A stretch of DNA of 64,000 nt from Cupriavidus pauculus (GCF_022179805.1 NZ_BPUO01000005.1:434001-498000), one strand, 5' to 3'; counted from the stretch's first letter, positions 47,571 to 60,585 are shown. Notes: generated from the letters alone by a model not told the origin. Numbers and translations: made by a program.

Positions 47571-47876
47571 ATGTCCCAGTCTGAAGCAGCCAAACAAGCC
47601 GCAGTGGCGTGGATCCGCGAGCAGATGGATCATCACGGCCTGACGTTCGACCACCTTGTCGAAGCGGGCTGCTTTGCCGATGTCGATACCGAGGACGGCG
47701 CCGAAGCCGAAGCCGCAGCACCCGAGGCAAGCCCGGCCGCACCCGCCAGCACCGCCCCGCGCGTCCTGTATCGCAACGCGATGGGACAGACCTGGGACGG
47801 CACTGGCGAATATCCGGACTGGCTGCAGCGCGCCGTCAACGCCGGACAATCGATTGATTTCTATCGCGTGGACTGA
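47571..47876 (+). CDS. H-NS-family DNA-binding protein
   Basis: A 101-residue protein. The C-terminal half carries the H-NS DNA-binding signature (YRNAMGQTWDGTGEYPDWLQ, then a late FYRVD). The N-terminus (AAVAWIREQMDHHGLTFDHL) is the short helical segment typical of small Burkholderiaceae H-NS relatives; a long coiled coil is missing. An Ala/Pro/Glu-rich linker joins the two. Such proteins bind AT-rich, often horizontally acquired DNA. Here it sits at the edge of a metal-resistance region it might silence. Its stop overlaps the convergent multicopper oxidase gene by 16 bp. Confidence 0.88.
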   Translation: MSQSEAAKQAAVAWIREQMDHHGLTFDHLVEAGCFADVDTEDGAEAEAAAPEASPAAPASTAPRVLYRNAMGQTWDGTGEYPDWLQRAVNAGQSIDFYRVD

Positions 47877-49174
47877 GGCGCCTCAGGCTCCGTGTACTCA
47901 AACGCGACCGTCCCCTTGGGATGCCGATACCAGCCCGGGTCGCGGTAATCGTTCGGGGCCAGGCCCGCGCGCACCTTCAGCGTTGTAAACATCCCGCCCA
48001 TCTCGATGGGGCCGAACGGCCCCTGGCCGCTCATCATCGGTAGCGTGTTCTCCGGCAGCGGCATTTTCATGCTGCCCATGTCGGCCATGCCGGCTTCTCC
48101 CATTGCCATGTAGTCGGGCACCAGCGCGTTCATGCGGCTGGCCAGGTCCTTCTGCTTGACCCCGATCATCGTTGGCATGTTGTGGCCCATCGCGTTCATC
48201 GTGTGATGCGATTTGTGGCAGTGAAACGCCCAGTCCCCGGGGTTGTCGGCCACGAACTCGATGGCACGCATCTGGCCCACGGCCACATCGGTGGTGACCT
48301 CGGGCCAGCGTGCCGATGGGGGCACCCAGCCGCCGTCGGTGCCGGTGACCTCGAAGCGGTGGCCGTGCAGGTGGATCGGGTGGTTGGTCATCGTGAGGTT
48401 GCCCATGCGGATGCGCACGCGGTCGCCCAGCCTTACCGGCAGTACGTCGATGCCTGGGAACACGCGGCTGTTCCAGGTCCACATGTTGAAGTCGGTCATC
48501 TCGGCCACGCGCGGCGTGTAGGATCCGGGGTCGATGTCGTACGCGGCAATCAGGAACACGAAGTCGCGGTCCACGCGCATGGCGGCCGGATTGCGCGGGT
48601 GCACGACGATAAAGCCCATCATGCCCATCGCCATCTGCACCATCTCGTCGGAATGCGGGTGATACATGAACGTGCCCGCATGGCGCATCTCGAATTCGTA
48701 GACGAAGGTCTTGCCGGGCGGGATATGCGGTTGCGACAGACCGCCCACGCCATCCATGCCGGCCGGCAGGATCATGCCGTGCCAGTGGACCGTGGTGTGC
48801 TCGGGCAGCTTGTTGGTGACGAAGATCCGCACGCGGTCGCCTTCCACGCATTCGATCGTGGGGCCGGGGCTCTGGCCGTTGTAGCCCCACAGGTGGGCTG
48901 TCATGCCGGGAGCCATCTCGCGTTCCACGGGTTCGGCCACGAGGTGGAATTCCTTCCAGCCGTTGCGCATGCGCCAGGGTAGCGTCCAGCCGTTGAGCGT
49001 GACCACGGGCTGGTAGGGCCGGCCGTTGCCGGGCGGCAGCGGTGCCTGCGTGGCGGCGCTGGACTGCAGCGGAGCTTCTGGCAACACGGCCGCGCCAGCG
49101 CGCGACACTATGGCGGTGCCCAGCATGGCGGCCGCCGATTGCCCCAGGAAATTGCGTCGGGAAACCATTGTCAT
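47861..49174 (-). CDS. Multicopper oxidase, Tat-exported
   Basis: A 437-residue periplasmic copper oxidase. A twin-arginine signal (SRRNFLGQSAAAML) starts the protein. All four copper-site motifs are present: TVHWHGM, HPHSDEM, HPIHLHGHRF and HCHKSHHTMNAMGH. A Met/Gly-rich segment follows (about residues 355-395: MGEAGMADMGSMKMPLPE), typical of enzymes that handle Cu(I). It likely oxidises Cu(I) to the less toxic Cu(II). The ATG overlaps the stop of the TolC-like gene (ATGA), so the two are coupled. Met3 is a possible alternative start (49168). Confidence 0.92.
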   Translation of the reverse strand: MTMVSRRNFLGQSAAAMLGTAIVSRAGAAVLPEAPLQSSAATQAPLPPGNGRPYQPVVTLNGWTLPWRMRNGWKEFHLVAEPVEREMAPGMTAHLWGYNGQSPGPTIECVEGDRVRIFVTNKLPEHTTVHWHGMILPAGMDGVGGLSQPHIPPGKTFVYEFEMRHAGTFMYHPHSDEMVQMAMGMMGFIVVHPRNPAAMRVDRDFVFLIAAYDIDPGSYTPRVAEMTDFNMWTWNSRVFPGIDVLPVRLGDRVRIRMGNLTMTNHPIHLHGHRFEVTGTDGGWVPPSARWPEVTTDVAVGQMRAIEFVADNPGDWAFHCHKSHHTMNAMGHNMPTMIGVKQKDLASRMNALVPDYMAMGEAGMADMGSMKMPLPENTLPMMSGQGPFGPIEMGGMFTTLKVRAGLAPNDYRDPGWYRHPKGTVAFEYTEPEAPQSTR

Positions 49175-50562
49175 TGTCCTTGTTTGGCGGGGGCCGTGGG
49201 GGCGTCGGCGGGCAGGCGTCCGCCCAGCGCGCTGCGCAGGTCCGATTCGGCCAGCCAGAAATCGCGCTGTGCATCGAGATAGCCGTTGACCGCGTTGACC
49301 TGCTCGCGTGCGTCGGTCAGCAGTTCGAACACGCTGACCAGCATGCCGTTGTAGCGCAGCAGGTTCTCGTCGCCGATGCGCTTGCGCAGTGGCACCACCT
49401 CGTCGCGGTAGTGCAGCGCGATGTCGTAGCGCGCCTGGTAGCCGGCATAGGTTTCGCGCACCACCGAGCGCGCGTTGATGGCCTGCTCGGCCAGCCGTGC
49501 AGCGGCCTGCATGTACACCGCCTCGGCGCGCGCCACGCGGGCGCCGCCCCAATCGAACAGCGGCACCTCGATGTCGATGCCATAGCCGGTTTCGCGGGCC
49601 CGGTTGGTCTCGGAGTTATGCAGGTAGCTGACGTCGAGCACGCTGATGAAGCGCGTGGCACGTGTCAGGCCGAGCGAACGCGACAGGCTGTCGAGTTGCT
49701 GGCGACCGGCCTGCAGGTCGAGCCGGTTCGAGATCGCCACGCTTTCCAGGTCCTGTATGGCCGGCCGCGCGCGGGGCAGGTCGGGCAGCCGTTCTGGCAG
49801 CGTGTAGCCGATGTCGTTACCCCACAAGCCCATCTCGCGCGTCAGTTGCTCGCGCGCGGACAGGGCCCGTTCGCGTGCGCGGGCCAGTTGCGCGGCGGCG
49901 TCGGCGTAGAACGCCTGTTCGCGTGCGTGATCGAGGGCGCTGACATTGCCCGCGCGTGCCAGGTCGCGTGCGAACAGGGCGCCGGTTTCGGCGGCACGCC
50001 GCACCTGCTCGGCATAGCGGGCTGCTTGCTCGGCGGCCACTGCGCGCACCCACGCGCGCCGCGCCGATTCGGCCCGACGCAGCGTGGCGTCCGCCACGGC
50101 CAGGCGCGTCTGCGCGAATCGGCCTTGCTCGATGCGCGCGGCAAACGGCAGCGCCAGCAGGTTCATGAAACCGATGGTGACCGCGCGGTCGATCTTCAGA
50201 TCGTCGCCCGAGCTCTTGCGGCTGAAGGAAAAGCCCGGGTTCGGCAGGCGCGTGGCCTGCACGTAGTCGGCCTCGGCAATGCCCAGGTCGGCGAATTGCG
50301 CCTGCAGGCCGGCGTTGTTGAGCAGCGCCACCTGGACCGCGCGCTCGGCGTCGAGCGGCTGAGCCAGCAGTTCGCGGGTGCGGTCGCGCACGGCCTGGCG
50401 GTCGGCATCGCTGCGCACCCACAGGGCGTCCTGGCCCAGTCGTTCGCGGGCGGTATCGGCAACCGGGCCAAAGCCGCCGTCGGGCGCAAAGCCCGCGCAT
50501 CCGGCCAGCAGCAGCGCGGCGGCCAGCGGCAGGCCGGCGCGCTTGAGGAGAGCAAGCATCAT
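49171..50562 (-). CDS. TolC/CzcC-like outer-membrane efflux lipoprotein
   Basis: A 463-residue outer-membrane efflux protein with a lipoprotein signal (LLLAGC, Cys22) and the long helical hairpins of the TolC family. It has no RND or membrane-fusion partner beside it; instead it is coupled to the multicopper oxidase and follows a His-rich periplasmic protein. TolC-oxidase pairs of this kind recur in proteobacterial copper-resistance loci, so a role in copper tolerance is likely. Adjacent ATGs at 50562 and 50559 are both possible starts. The gene starts 13 bp after the His-rich protein's stop. Confidence 0.88.
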   Translation of the reverse strand: MMLALLKRAGLPLAAALLLAGCAGFAPDGGFGPVADTARERLGQDALWVRSDADRQAVRDRTRELLAQPLDAERAVQVALLNNAGLQAQFADLGIAEADYVQATRLPNPGFSFSRKSSGDDLKIDRAVTIGFMNLLALPFAARIEQGRFAQTRLAVADATLRRAESARRAWVRAVAAEQAARYAEQVRRAAETGALFARDLARAGNVSALDHAREQAFYADAAAQLARARERALSAREQLTREMGLWGNDIGYTLPERLPDLPRARPAIQDLESVAISNRLDLQAGRQQLDSLSRSLGLTRATRFISVLDVSYLHNSETNRARETGYGIDIEVPLFDWGGARVARAEAVYMQAAARLAEQAINARSVVRETYAGYQARYDIALHYRDEVVPLRKRIGDENLLRYNGMLVSVFELLTDAREQVNAVNGYLDAQRDFWLAESDLRSALGGRLPADAPTAPAKQGQ

Positions 50563-50575
50563 GAATGGTCTCTCG

Positions 50576-50956
50576 TCAGTGGGCGTGATGGCCGGCGTGG
50601 CCTTCATGGCCTTCGTGGCCGGTCGCCGGTGCCGGCGCGGGGGCGGGCGCTGGTTCGGGCGCGGATGCCGGTGCCGATGCGGCGCCGTGCATCATCATGT
50701 GGTGCCCGGCATGCGGGTCAGCGGCCGGCTGGGCGCCCGGTGCCACGTCGGCATTCGACTGGCGCCAGGACGAGACCTTCGGGCTCTGGTAGGGGACGTA
50801 ACCCGCCATCGCGGCGGTATCGGGCAGGGCCGGTACCGGTGCGGCGGGGTTGGTAGGGTCAGACAAATCGGCGGCAGGCGCGGATGCCTGGGCCACGGCA
50901 AGGGCCGGGGCCAGCATCAGCAGCCACGCCATGGCGACAGTGCGCACGGCTGGCAT
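50576..50956 (-). CDS. His-rich periplasmic protein of the copper cluster
   Basis: A 126-residue exported protein. After a signal peptide (cleavage near LAVAQA) it has a proline-rich middle with VPYQSPKVSSWRQSNADV, a first metal-binding patch HAGHHMMMHG, a Pro/Ala tract and a second patch at the C-terminus (GHEGHEGHAGHHAH). The His/Met patches look like copper ligands and fit a periplasmic copper buffer. AGAGG lies seven bases before ATG 50956. It is the first of three tightly spaced genes with the TolC-like protein and the multicopper oxidase. I do not know a named family. Confidence 0.8.
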   Translation of the reverse strand: MPAVRTVAMAWLLMLAPALAVAQASAPAADLSDPTNPAAPVPALPDTAAMAGYVPYQSPKVSSWRQSNADVAPGAQPAADPHAGHHMMMHGAASAPASAPEPAPAPAPAPATGHEGHEGHAGHHAH

Positions 50957-51108
50957 GACAACCTCTTGAAATCGGGTCGCCCGCACGGCGCTTCAGCCTG
51001 TGCGGCGATGGGATATGTGGGGCGAGCGGTGCGGCCGTTGGTGCGCGAAATGCGTCAGCGGGGCCTGCTCAGTGCGTGGGCGAGGGTGCGATGGACGCAC
51101 CTCGGGCG

Positions 51109-51594
51109 TCAGCAGTGACGGGCAGGCGGCCGGTCGGCGGGCAGGGAGGCTTGGCTGGCAAAGCTGACCGGGCTGGCCAGCGGCAGGCTGTGGCGATGGT
51201 GTTGCAGTGCCACGAGGGGAATTTCAGGCAGCAGCATGGCGCCAGCCGCGCAGGCGCCACAGGCGCTGCAATGGCCGGCAGCGTGGTGTGCATGCTGCGA
51301 GCGGTCGGTCGAGGAATCGTGGGTGGCGCCGTTAGGCTGGGCATCGTGCCAGACCGGCACGTCGGCGCTGTCGCTGGCGGTGGCCTCCTGACAGTGCGCG
51401 TGGTCCATGTTGCCTGCGTGGTCCATCGTGGCTTCCGCTTCTGCCACGGCCTTGATGGCCGCGTGGCGCTCCGGCATCGACAGGCCCGCCGCTTCCGAAA
51501 CGCTGCACACCATCATGGCTGCCGCGACGGCACCCTGAACGGGCAGCGCGAACATGGCAAAGCACAACAGGAAGCTGGCAAACAGGCGTTTCAT
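51109..51594 (-). CDS. His/Cys-rich exported protein
   Basis: A 161-residue protein with a signal peptide (MKRLFASFLLCFAMFALP to VAAA). The mature part holds clusters of His and Cys: MDHAGNMDHAHC, HAHHAAGHCSACGAC and HRHSLPL. The layout, a short signal peptide with PVQ before an Ala-rich cleavage region and metal ligands beyond, recalls CzcI-type regulators encoded next to efflux genes, though it is longer. It diverges from the two-component system and leads towards the His-rich protein-TolC-oxidase genes after a 152-bp gap. Its exact role is unknown; metal binding in the periplasm is likely. Confidence 0.75.
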   Translation of the reverse strand: MKRLFASFLLCFAMFALPVQGAVAAAMMVCSVSEAAGLSMPERHAAIKAVAEAEATMDHAGNMDHAHCQEATASDSADVPVWHDAQPNGATHDSSTDRSQHAHHAAGHCSACGACAAGAMLLPEIPLVALQHHRHSLPLASPVSFASQASLPADRPPARHC

Positions 51595-51741
51595 CAAGAA
51601 ATCAACTTGGCAGGGCGCTGGAGGCCATGCCCGGGGGCGACGGAGCTGCCACAATCGGGGCAGCCGGCATTGTACTGTGTTTGACGGAGAAAAATCGTCG
51701 ATACACCATGACATTCCTGCAATGTTCCACAAAATGCGTCT

Positions 51742-51763
51742 AACCTCGGATAGTGTCGAGGTT
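51742..51763. promoter_or_regulatory. Inverted repeat between the His/Cys-rich gene and the two-component genes
   Basis: A perfect 7-bp inverted repeat, AACCTCG-N8-CGAGGTT, lies 59 bp upstream of the response regulator start. A second, smaller one (ACATT-N5-AATGT, 51711-51725) is just before it. Position between divergent metal-response genes makes both candidates for response-regulator binding. Confidence 0.5.
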
Positions 51764-51821
51764 CTGCAATAAACCATAAGGCGGAACTGGCGTGTGCGGC
51801 CGGGTCCAGAAGTGAATCACC

Positions 51822-52499
51822 ATGCGTATCCTGATTGTCGAAGACGAACCCAAGGCGGGCGATTACCTGCTCAAGGGGCTGACGGAGTCCGGCTTCGTGG
51901 CCGATCTGGCCCGCGACGGCGTGGACGGCCTGTCCCATGCCCGCGAGCAGCACTACGACCTGATCGTGCTGGACGTGATGCTGCCCGGCATCGACGGCTG
52001 GCAGGTGCTGCGCGAACTGCGCCGCGACAAGGACACCCCCGTGCTGTGCCTGACCGCGCGCGACGAACTGTCCGATCGCCTGAAGGGCCTGGAACTGGGC
52101 GCCGACGACTACATGGTCAAGCCGTTCGCGTTCGCCGAACTGGTGGCGCGCATCCGCACCATCCTGCGGCGCGGGCCGCTGCGCGAGAGCGAGTTCATGG
52201 AGGTGGCGGACCTGCAGATCGACACCATCCGCCGCCGCGTGACGCGCGCGGGCCAGAAGATCGACCTGACGTCGAAGGAATTCGCGCTGCTGCAACTGCT
52301 GGCGCGGCGCCGGGGCGAGGTGCTGTCGCGCTCGCTGATCGCGTCGCAGGTGTGGGACATGAACTTCGACAGCAACACCAACGTGGTGGATGTGTCGATT
52401 CGCCGCCTGCGCGCCAAGGTGGACGATCCGTTCCCGAAGAAGCTGATCCATACGCGCCGTGGCATGGGCTACGTGCTCGATGAGTCCGAAGAAGCATGA
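51822..52499 (+). CDS. Heavy-metal response regulator (OmpR family, CzcR/CopR-like)
   Basis: A 225-residue response regulator. The receiver domain has the acidic pocket EDE (residues 7-9), the phospho-acceptor Asp51 in IVLDVMLPG and Lys101 in VKPF. The C-terminal winged-helix ends in [15 protein letters not shown] and [11 protein letters not shown], very like CzcR, CopR and IrlR. It probably activates the divergent copper genes, the czc operon or both. The stop overlaps the sensor kinase gene. Which metal is sensed cannot be read from the regulator. Confidence 0.93.
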   Translation: MRILIVEDEPKAGDYLLKGLTESGFVADLARDGVDGLSHAREQHYDLIVLDVMLPGIDGWQVLRELRRDKDTPVLCLTARDELSDRLKGLELGADDYMVKPFAFAELVARIRTILRRGPLRESEFMEVADLQIDTIRRRVTRAGQKIDLTSKEFALLQLLARRRGEVLSRSLIASQVWDMNFDSNTNVVDVSIRRLRAKVDDPFPKKLIHTRRGMGYVLDESEEA

Positions 52500-53964
52500 G
52501 CGCCGCGGCATGAGGCGGCTCGTGCGCATGCGGCGCGCGGTGGAGGCATGGATGCCGGCGTCGCTGACCACGCGGCTGGCGCTGGCCTACGGCCTGACTA
52601 CAGCCGCGATCCTGGTGGGCGTGGCCACGTACCTGTCCAGCGCGCTGGGCAGCCAGTTGCAGTCGCACGATGAAAGCGAACTGGTGGGCGAGATCCTGCT
52701 GGTGCGCCACCTGTTGCGCGAGGTGGCCGACGAGACCGAGATCCGCACGGATACGCACCGTTTTGCCGATATCGCGATGGGGCACGAAGGGCTGATCCTG
52801 GTCGTGCGTTCCGCGTCGGGAGACCCGCTGATCTCGCTCAATCCCCACAACGAACCGCTGCCGCCACTGCGCGTGCTGCCGCTGGCCACTACCCCGGAAA
52901 AAGCGCTGCTGCAGACCTGGCATCCGCGCAACGGGGTGCCGTCTCGCGGCATGGCAGCGCTGGGGCAGATTGGCGATACCGGCAAGACCGTGGAGATCAT
53001 CGTGCTCAGCGATGCGGGCTACCGCGTGGCGCTGATGCGCGAGTACCGGGGCGAGTTGCTGGGCGCCGTGCTGTGCGGCGCCATCGTGGCGGCTGCGCTG
53101 GGCTACCTGCTGGCCAGGCGCGGACTGCGCAGCCTGCGCCGGATGGCCAACGATGCCGCCGCAGTGACCACCAGCCGGCTGGCCACGCGGCTCGACGTGG
53201 GTGGCGCCCCCGAGGAACTGCGCGAACTGGCGGGCGCGCTCAATGGCATGCTGGCGCGGCTGCAGGACAGTTTCACGCGGCTGTCCCAGTTTTCGGCCGA
53301 CCTTGCGCACGATTTCCGTACGCCGATCAGCAACCTTGTTGGCCAGACGCAGGTGACGCTGGCCCAGCGCCGCACGCCGGCCGAGTACGAGACGGTGCTG
53401 GAATCGAACCTGGAGGAATACGAGCGCCTGTCGCGCATGATCGAGAACATGCTGTTCCTGGCGCGCGCGGACAACGCGCAGGTGGCGCTGGGTGCGCGGC
53501 CGCTCGACGCGCGCGCGGAACTCGACAAGGTGGCCGAGTATTTCGAGGCGGTTGCGGCGGACCGCAACCTGACGGTAACCGTGTCGGGCAACGCGTCGGT
53601 GGTGGCGGACCAGACCTTGCTGCGGCGCGCCATCATCAACCTGCTGGACAACGCCTTGCGCCACGCGCCGGTCGGTAGCGGCGTGCACATGGCCGTGAGC
53701 CGCAACGGCGCGGACATGACCGCCATCAGCGTCACCAATGGTGGCCCGGCCATCGAGGCCGAAGCACTTCCGCATCTGTTCGGACGCTTCTACCGGGCCG
53801 ACCCGTCGCGGCGCAATTCGTCCGGCTCCACCGGCCTGGGGCTGGCCATCGTCGACACGATCATGCGGCTGCATGGCGGCAGCGTGACGGTGACAAGCCT
53901 CGACGAGCAAACCTGTTTCGAACTCGAGTTTCCTGACAAATCTGTCAGTAGGGCAGGCGCATAA
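52480..53964 (+). CDS. Heavy-metal sensor histidine kinase (CzcS/CopS-like)
   Basis: A membrane kinase of up to 494 residues. One transmembrane segment lies near [15 protein letters not shown], then a periplasmic sensor loop of about 140 residues, a second segment ([16 protein letters not shown]), a HAMP domain, the H-box LAHDFRTP with His277, the N-box [11 protein letters not shown] and a G-box GSTGLGLAI. The H-box has Asp-Phe in place of the common Glu-Leu, as in other CzcS/CusS-type kinases. Start choice is uncertain: ATG 52480 overlaps the regulator gene by 20 bp, and 52510 or 52549 are possible. None has a strong ribosome site, which fits coupling to the upstream gene. Confidence 0.9.
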   Translation: MSPKKHERRGMRRLVRMRRAVEAWMPASLTTRLALAYGLTTAAILVGVATYLSSALGSQLQSHDESELVGEILLVRHLLREVADETEIRTDTHRFADIAMGHEGLILVVRSASGDPLISLNPHNEPLPPLRVLPLATTPEKALLQTWHPRNGVPSRGMAALGQIGDTGKTVEIIVLSDAGYRVALMREYRGELLGAVLCGAIVAAALGYLLARRGLRSLRRMANDAAAVTTSRLATRLDVGGAPEELRELAGALNGMLARLQDSFTRLSQFSADLAHDFRTPISNLVGQTQVTLAQRRTPAEYETVLESNLEEYERLSRMIENMLFLARADNAQVALGARPLDARAELDKVAEYFEAVAADRNLTVTVSGNASVVADQTLLRRAIINLLDNALRHAPVGSGVHMAVSRNGADMTAISVTNGGPAIEAEALPHLFGRFYRADPSRRNSSGSTGLGLAIVDTIMRLHGGSVTVTSLDEQTCFELEFPDKSVSRAGA

Positions 53965-54009
53965 TGCCGCCACGCGGACCTTGGGTCCGCGCCTGAACAG
54001 GAGACCGAC

Positions 54010-57593
<3,584 letters not shown>

Positions 57594-58814
57594 TCAGTGC
57601 GCGTGCTCGGCGCTGGCCTTGCCCTGTTCCGCCTTCAGCACGAAGCTGTTTGCGGCCACGTAGCCCTGTCCGGTTTGCAGGCCCTCGACGATCTCGATGC
57701 GCTTGCCGTCGGTGCGTCCCGTCTTGACCGGCCGCGCCGCAAAGCCGCCGGGCACCTCGACGTAGACCTGCTGGCGGTCGCCGTCGGTCTGCAGCGCTTC
57801 GTTGTCGATGACCACGGCGGCATCGGCCTCGCCGGTGGCCACGCTGACCGTCACGAACAGGCCCGGCCGCCACGCCATCTGCGGGTTGGCCAGCGTCACG
57901 CGGGCCGTGGCCGTGCGGGTCTGGGGACCCAGCAGGGCGCCTACGTACGAGATCGTGCCCTCGGCCTTGCCGTCGAATGCCGCCGATGTCACGCGCACGG
58001 GCTCGCCGAGCCGGACGTGGTTCAGGTCCTTGGCGGCGATCACGAACTCTGCCCATACCGAATTGAGGTCCGAGATCGTGAAGACCGCGGTTTCCGCGGC
58101 CACCGCCTCGCCCAGCGCCAGGTGCTTCTCCACGACGATGCCGTCGAATGGCGCCCGCAACTCGAACTGGTTGATGGCGCGCGCCGACGTCGTGGCGCCA
58201 ATCGCGGTGAGTTTCTGCCGGGCATTGCGTTCGGCGATCTCGGCTTCCTGCAGGGCGGTGCGCGCGCTCAGGAAGTCCTGTTCGGCCGATACCTTGTCTT
58301 CCCAGAGCTTCTTCTCGCGCGCATAGGTGGTGCGTGCCAGCTCCAGCCGACGTTGCGCGGCCAGCAGTTCGCTGCGCTGGTCCGATAGCTGGGTGCTGGC
58401 GAACACGGCCAGCAGGTCGCCTTTCTTCACGCGCTGGCCCAGGTTCGCCACCACGGATTCGGCCACGCCGGCTACGCGCGGCACCACGTGCGCGGTGCGG
58501 TCCTCGTTGAACTTGATTTCGCCGGGAAACTCCACGGCGCTGCGGATGCGCCCCGGCCCAGCCTTGGCGATCACCAGGTGGGCGTTGCGGATCTGCTCGG
58601 GTGTCATCGCGATCAGCCCGGGCGGTTCGTTGGCGTGGTCGGCTGCGGCTGCGGCGGGCTTGCCGTGCGCGGCTTCCTCACCTGCCTCGTGGCTGCCATG
58701 GTCGTCGTGGTCGTGGCCGTCGCCACGTCCCACCAGTAGCAGGGCCAGCGCGGCAATCAGGCCGGCAATCACGATGGTGGCGATGGCCACGCCCTGTTTG
58801 CGAGTCAATGTCAT
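57594..58814 (-). CDS. czcB: Membrane-fusion protein, CzcB type
   Basis: A 406-residue periplasmic adaptor. An N-terminal hydrophobic anchor (VAIATIVIAGLIAALALLL) is followed by a His/Asp-rich stretch (GDGHDHDDHGSHEAGEEAAH), a metal-binding feature of CzcB-like adaptors, then hairpin, lipoyl and beta-barrel segments. It joins CzcA to the outer-membrane CzcC and may deliver or sense metal. ATG 58814 begins MTLTRKQGVA; the gene starts 24 bp after the czcC stop. Confidence 0.93.
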   Translation of the reverse strand: MTLTRKQGVAIATIVIAGLIAALALLLVGRGDGHDHDDHGSHEAGEEAAHGKPAAAAADHANEPPGLIAMTPEQIRNAHLVIAKAGPGRIRSAVEFPGEIKFNEDRTAHVVPRVAGVAESVVANLGQRVKKGDLLAVFASTQLSDQRSELLAAQRRLELARTTYAREKKLWEDKVSAEQDFLSARTALQEAEIAERNARQKLTAIGATTSARAINQFELRAPFDGIVVEKHLALGEAVAAETAVFTISDLNSVWAEFVIAAKDLNHVRLGEPVRVTSAAFDGKAEGTISYVGALLGPQTRTATARVTLANPQMAWRPGLFVTVSVATGEADAAVVIDNEALQTDGDRQQVYVEVPGGFAARPVKTGRTDGKRIEIVEGLQTGQGYVAANSFVLKAEQGKASAEHAH

Positions 58815-58838
58815 GACGGTATTCCTTCGGTGGGCGCC

Positions 58839-60092
58839 TCAGCGGCCCAGGATTCGATCGATCGTGGTGGCGGCCTGCCAGCTGTTGGCCACCACGCCGA
58901 GATAGCGGATGCGGGCCTGGAACAGCGTGCGCTGGGCGTCCAGCACTTCGAGATAGTTGAACTTGCCGGCCTCGAACCCCTGCGTGGCCGCCTGGAAGGC
59001 GCGTTCGGCGGCGGGCAGCACGGTTTCACGTAGGGTCAGCGCCGAGGTGCGCGACACGCCGAGCTGGTTGGCTGCCTGCTGCAGGTCGTGGTCCAGCCGC
59101 AGGCGCGTGGCGCGCAGTTCGTCGGCGGCCTTGTCGGCCTGCCGGATCGCCGTGTAGAGGTTGCCCTGGTTGCGGTCGAACAGGGGCAGAGGCAGGGCGA
59201 TGCCCAGCACCGGGAACGTGCCGCGCTCGGGCGCGCCGTTGTCGCGCTTGGCGCCGACGCTCACCGTGACGTCCGGATACTGGCGGCTGCGCTGCACGTT
59301 GATGTCGGCCTGGCGGCGGTCCAGTTCGCGCTCGCTGGCCAGCAACGCGGGGGCGTTGTCCAGCGACTGGCGCAGCAAGGCCGCTTCGGGGCGTGCGGGC
59401 AGGTTGTCGAGCTTGCCGTCGGCCTCGGAAAAGCGCGGCGCCGGGTTTCCCCAGAGCGTGCTCAGCGTCTGGCGGGCGGCCACCAGCCCGGCATCGGCCT
59501 CGGCACGTTCAAGCTGGGCGTTGGCCAGTTCCACCTGGGCCTTGGTTTCCTCGACTGGCGAAATCTTGCCGGCAGCCACGCGCCGCGCCGCTGCGTCGGC
59601 GCCACGGCGGGCGATATCGACCGAGCCGGCCGCCAGCCGGATACGTTCCTGGGCGATCAGTACATTGAAGAACGCGCCAATCACGGTGGCGCGCAGGTCC
59701 GCCTGCACCGTGCCCAATTGCGCCTGCGCCACGTCGCGGGCGCGCTGGGCGGCGCCAATGCGCGCGCTGCGTTTGCCGCCAAGTTCCACGGGCAGGTTCA
59801 TCTGGGCTGTGGTGGTGCGCGTGGCCTGGCGCGTGTCTTCCATCTGCACCGAGATTTCGGGATTCGGAATGACGCGAGCCTGCGTGATGCCGCCTTCGCT
59901 GGCATCGACTTCGATTCGCGCGGCCGACAGCGTTGGGTTCTGCGCGCCCGCCAGCGCCAGCGCGGTGTCCAGCGTCAATTGGCCCGGGGGCTCAAGGACG
60001 GTAGCGGTGGCGTCCTGCGCGGACGCCCATGGGCTGAAGAATGGACTGCACAACGTGGCCGCCAGCCCCAGCGGCAATAAAAGGCTTCTCAT
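58839..60092 (-). CDS. czcC: Outer-membrane efflux protein, CzcC type
   Basis: A 417-residue TolC-fold protein with a signal peptide ending near SPWASAQ and two repeats of long helices with QNPTL- and LPLPLFDRNQGN-type stretches characteristic of CzcC. It forms the exit duct of the CzcCBA pump. ATG 60092 (MRSLLLPLGL) is preferred to the in-frame GTG at 60101; neither has a strong ribosome site. It is separated from czcI by 98 bp that include a 6-bp inverted repeat CGGTAC/GTACCG (60138-60159). Confidence 0.9.
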   Translation of the reverse strand: MRSLLLPLGLAATLCSPFFSPWASAQDATATVLEPPGQLTLDTALALAGAQNPTLSAARIEVDASEGGITQARVIPNPEISVQMEDTRQATRTTTAQMNLPVELGGKRSARIGAAQRARDVAQAQLGTVQADLRATVIGAFFNVLIAQERIRLAAGSVDIARRGADAAARRVAAGKISPVEETKAQVELANAQLERAEADAGLVAARQTLSTLWGNPAPRFSEADGKLDNLPARPEAALLRQSLDNAPALLASERELDRRQADINVQRSRQYPDVTVSVGAKRDNGAPERGTFPVLGIALPLPLFDRNQGNLYTAIRQADKAADELRATRLRLDHDLQQAANQLGVSRTSALTLRETVLPAAERAFQAATQGFEAGKFNYLEVLDAQRTLFQARIRYLGVVANSWQAATTIDRILGR

Positions 60093-60190
60093 CGATCTCA
60101 CCAGAACACACAGGAGAAAATCGGCGAGACGCGTTGCCGGTACCGTCGTAGCAGTACCGCGATGACAGGGTCACTGAAGCGTCCCGCCGG

Positions 60191-60571
60191 CTAGGCGGAA
60201 CGCGGCCACTGAGGGCGATCGGGGACGGGAGAGGGGATGGAGCCGAACGCGTACTGGCGCGGCGTGTAGCGCAAGGTGACATAGCGATAGTCACCGGGCA
60301 CGTGGAATTCGGCGAAGACGCCGTGCGAGCCTGGGAAGTGGCACGCGGTGCAATCGGCATCGGGCAGCGCCAGGGACTTGCCTGCGCTCTTGCCAATGCC
60401 CTTGTCGGACGAATGTGCGTCGGCCTGGTGCTGATGCGTGTGATGGCCGAAGTGGCTGGTGACCGCAGCAGGCTGGTCCGCGCTTTCATGTGCGCAATAG
60501 GCCGCGGCGCCGGCCCAGGCAAACTGGAGCGGCAGCAGGATCGACAGGAAGACGAGCAGCAGGCGGCGCAT
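60191..60571 (-). CDS. czcI: CzcI-like small exported protein
   Basis: A 126-residue exported protein with the CzcI-type signal (MRRLLLVFLSILLPLQFAWA then AAAYCAHE), a His-rich middle (HFGHHTHQHQADAHS) and a CTACHFP motif. CzcI is found first in czcICBA operons, where it influences their regulation; its mechanism is unsettled. A perfect TATAAT lies only eight bases before the ATG on the minus strand, so the transcript would have almost no leader. The P-type ATPase gene diverges from it. Confidence 0.88.
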   Translation of the reverse strand: MRRLLLVFLSILLPLQFAWAGAAAYCAHESADQPAAVTSHFGHHTHQHQADAHSSDKGIGKSAGKSLALPDADCTACHFPGSHGVFAEFHVPGDYRYVTLRYTPRQYAFGSIPSPVPDRPQWPRSA

Positions 60572-60579
60572 GGGCAGCG

Positions 60580-60585
60580 ATTATA
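60580..60585 (-). promoter_or_regulatory. -10 element (TATAAT) of the czcI operon
   Basis: A perfect sigma-70 -10 hexamer on the minus strand ends nine bases before the czcI start codon. No consensus -35 is found at 16-18 bases, which suggests dependence on an activator. Confidence 0.55.

Noticed and set aside
60138..60159. Inverted repeat CGGTAC/GTACCG between czcC and czcI as a terminator or attenuator
   Set aside because: The stem is only 6 bp, has no T-tract, and could easily occur by chance.
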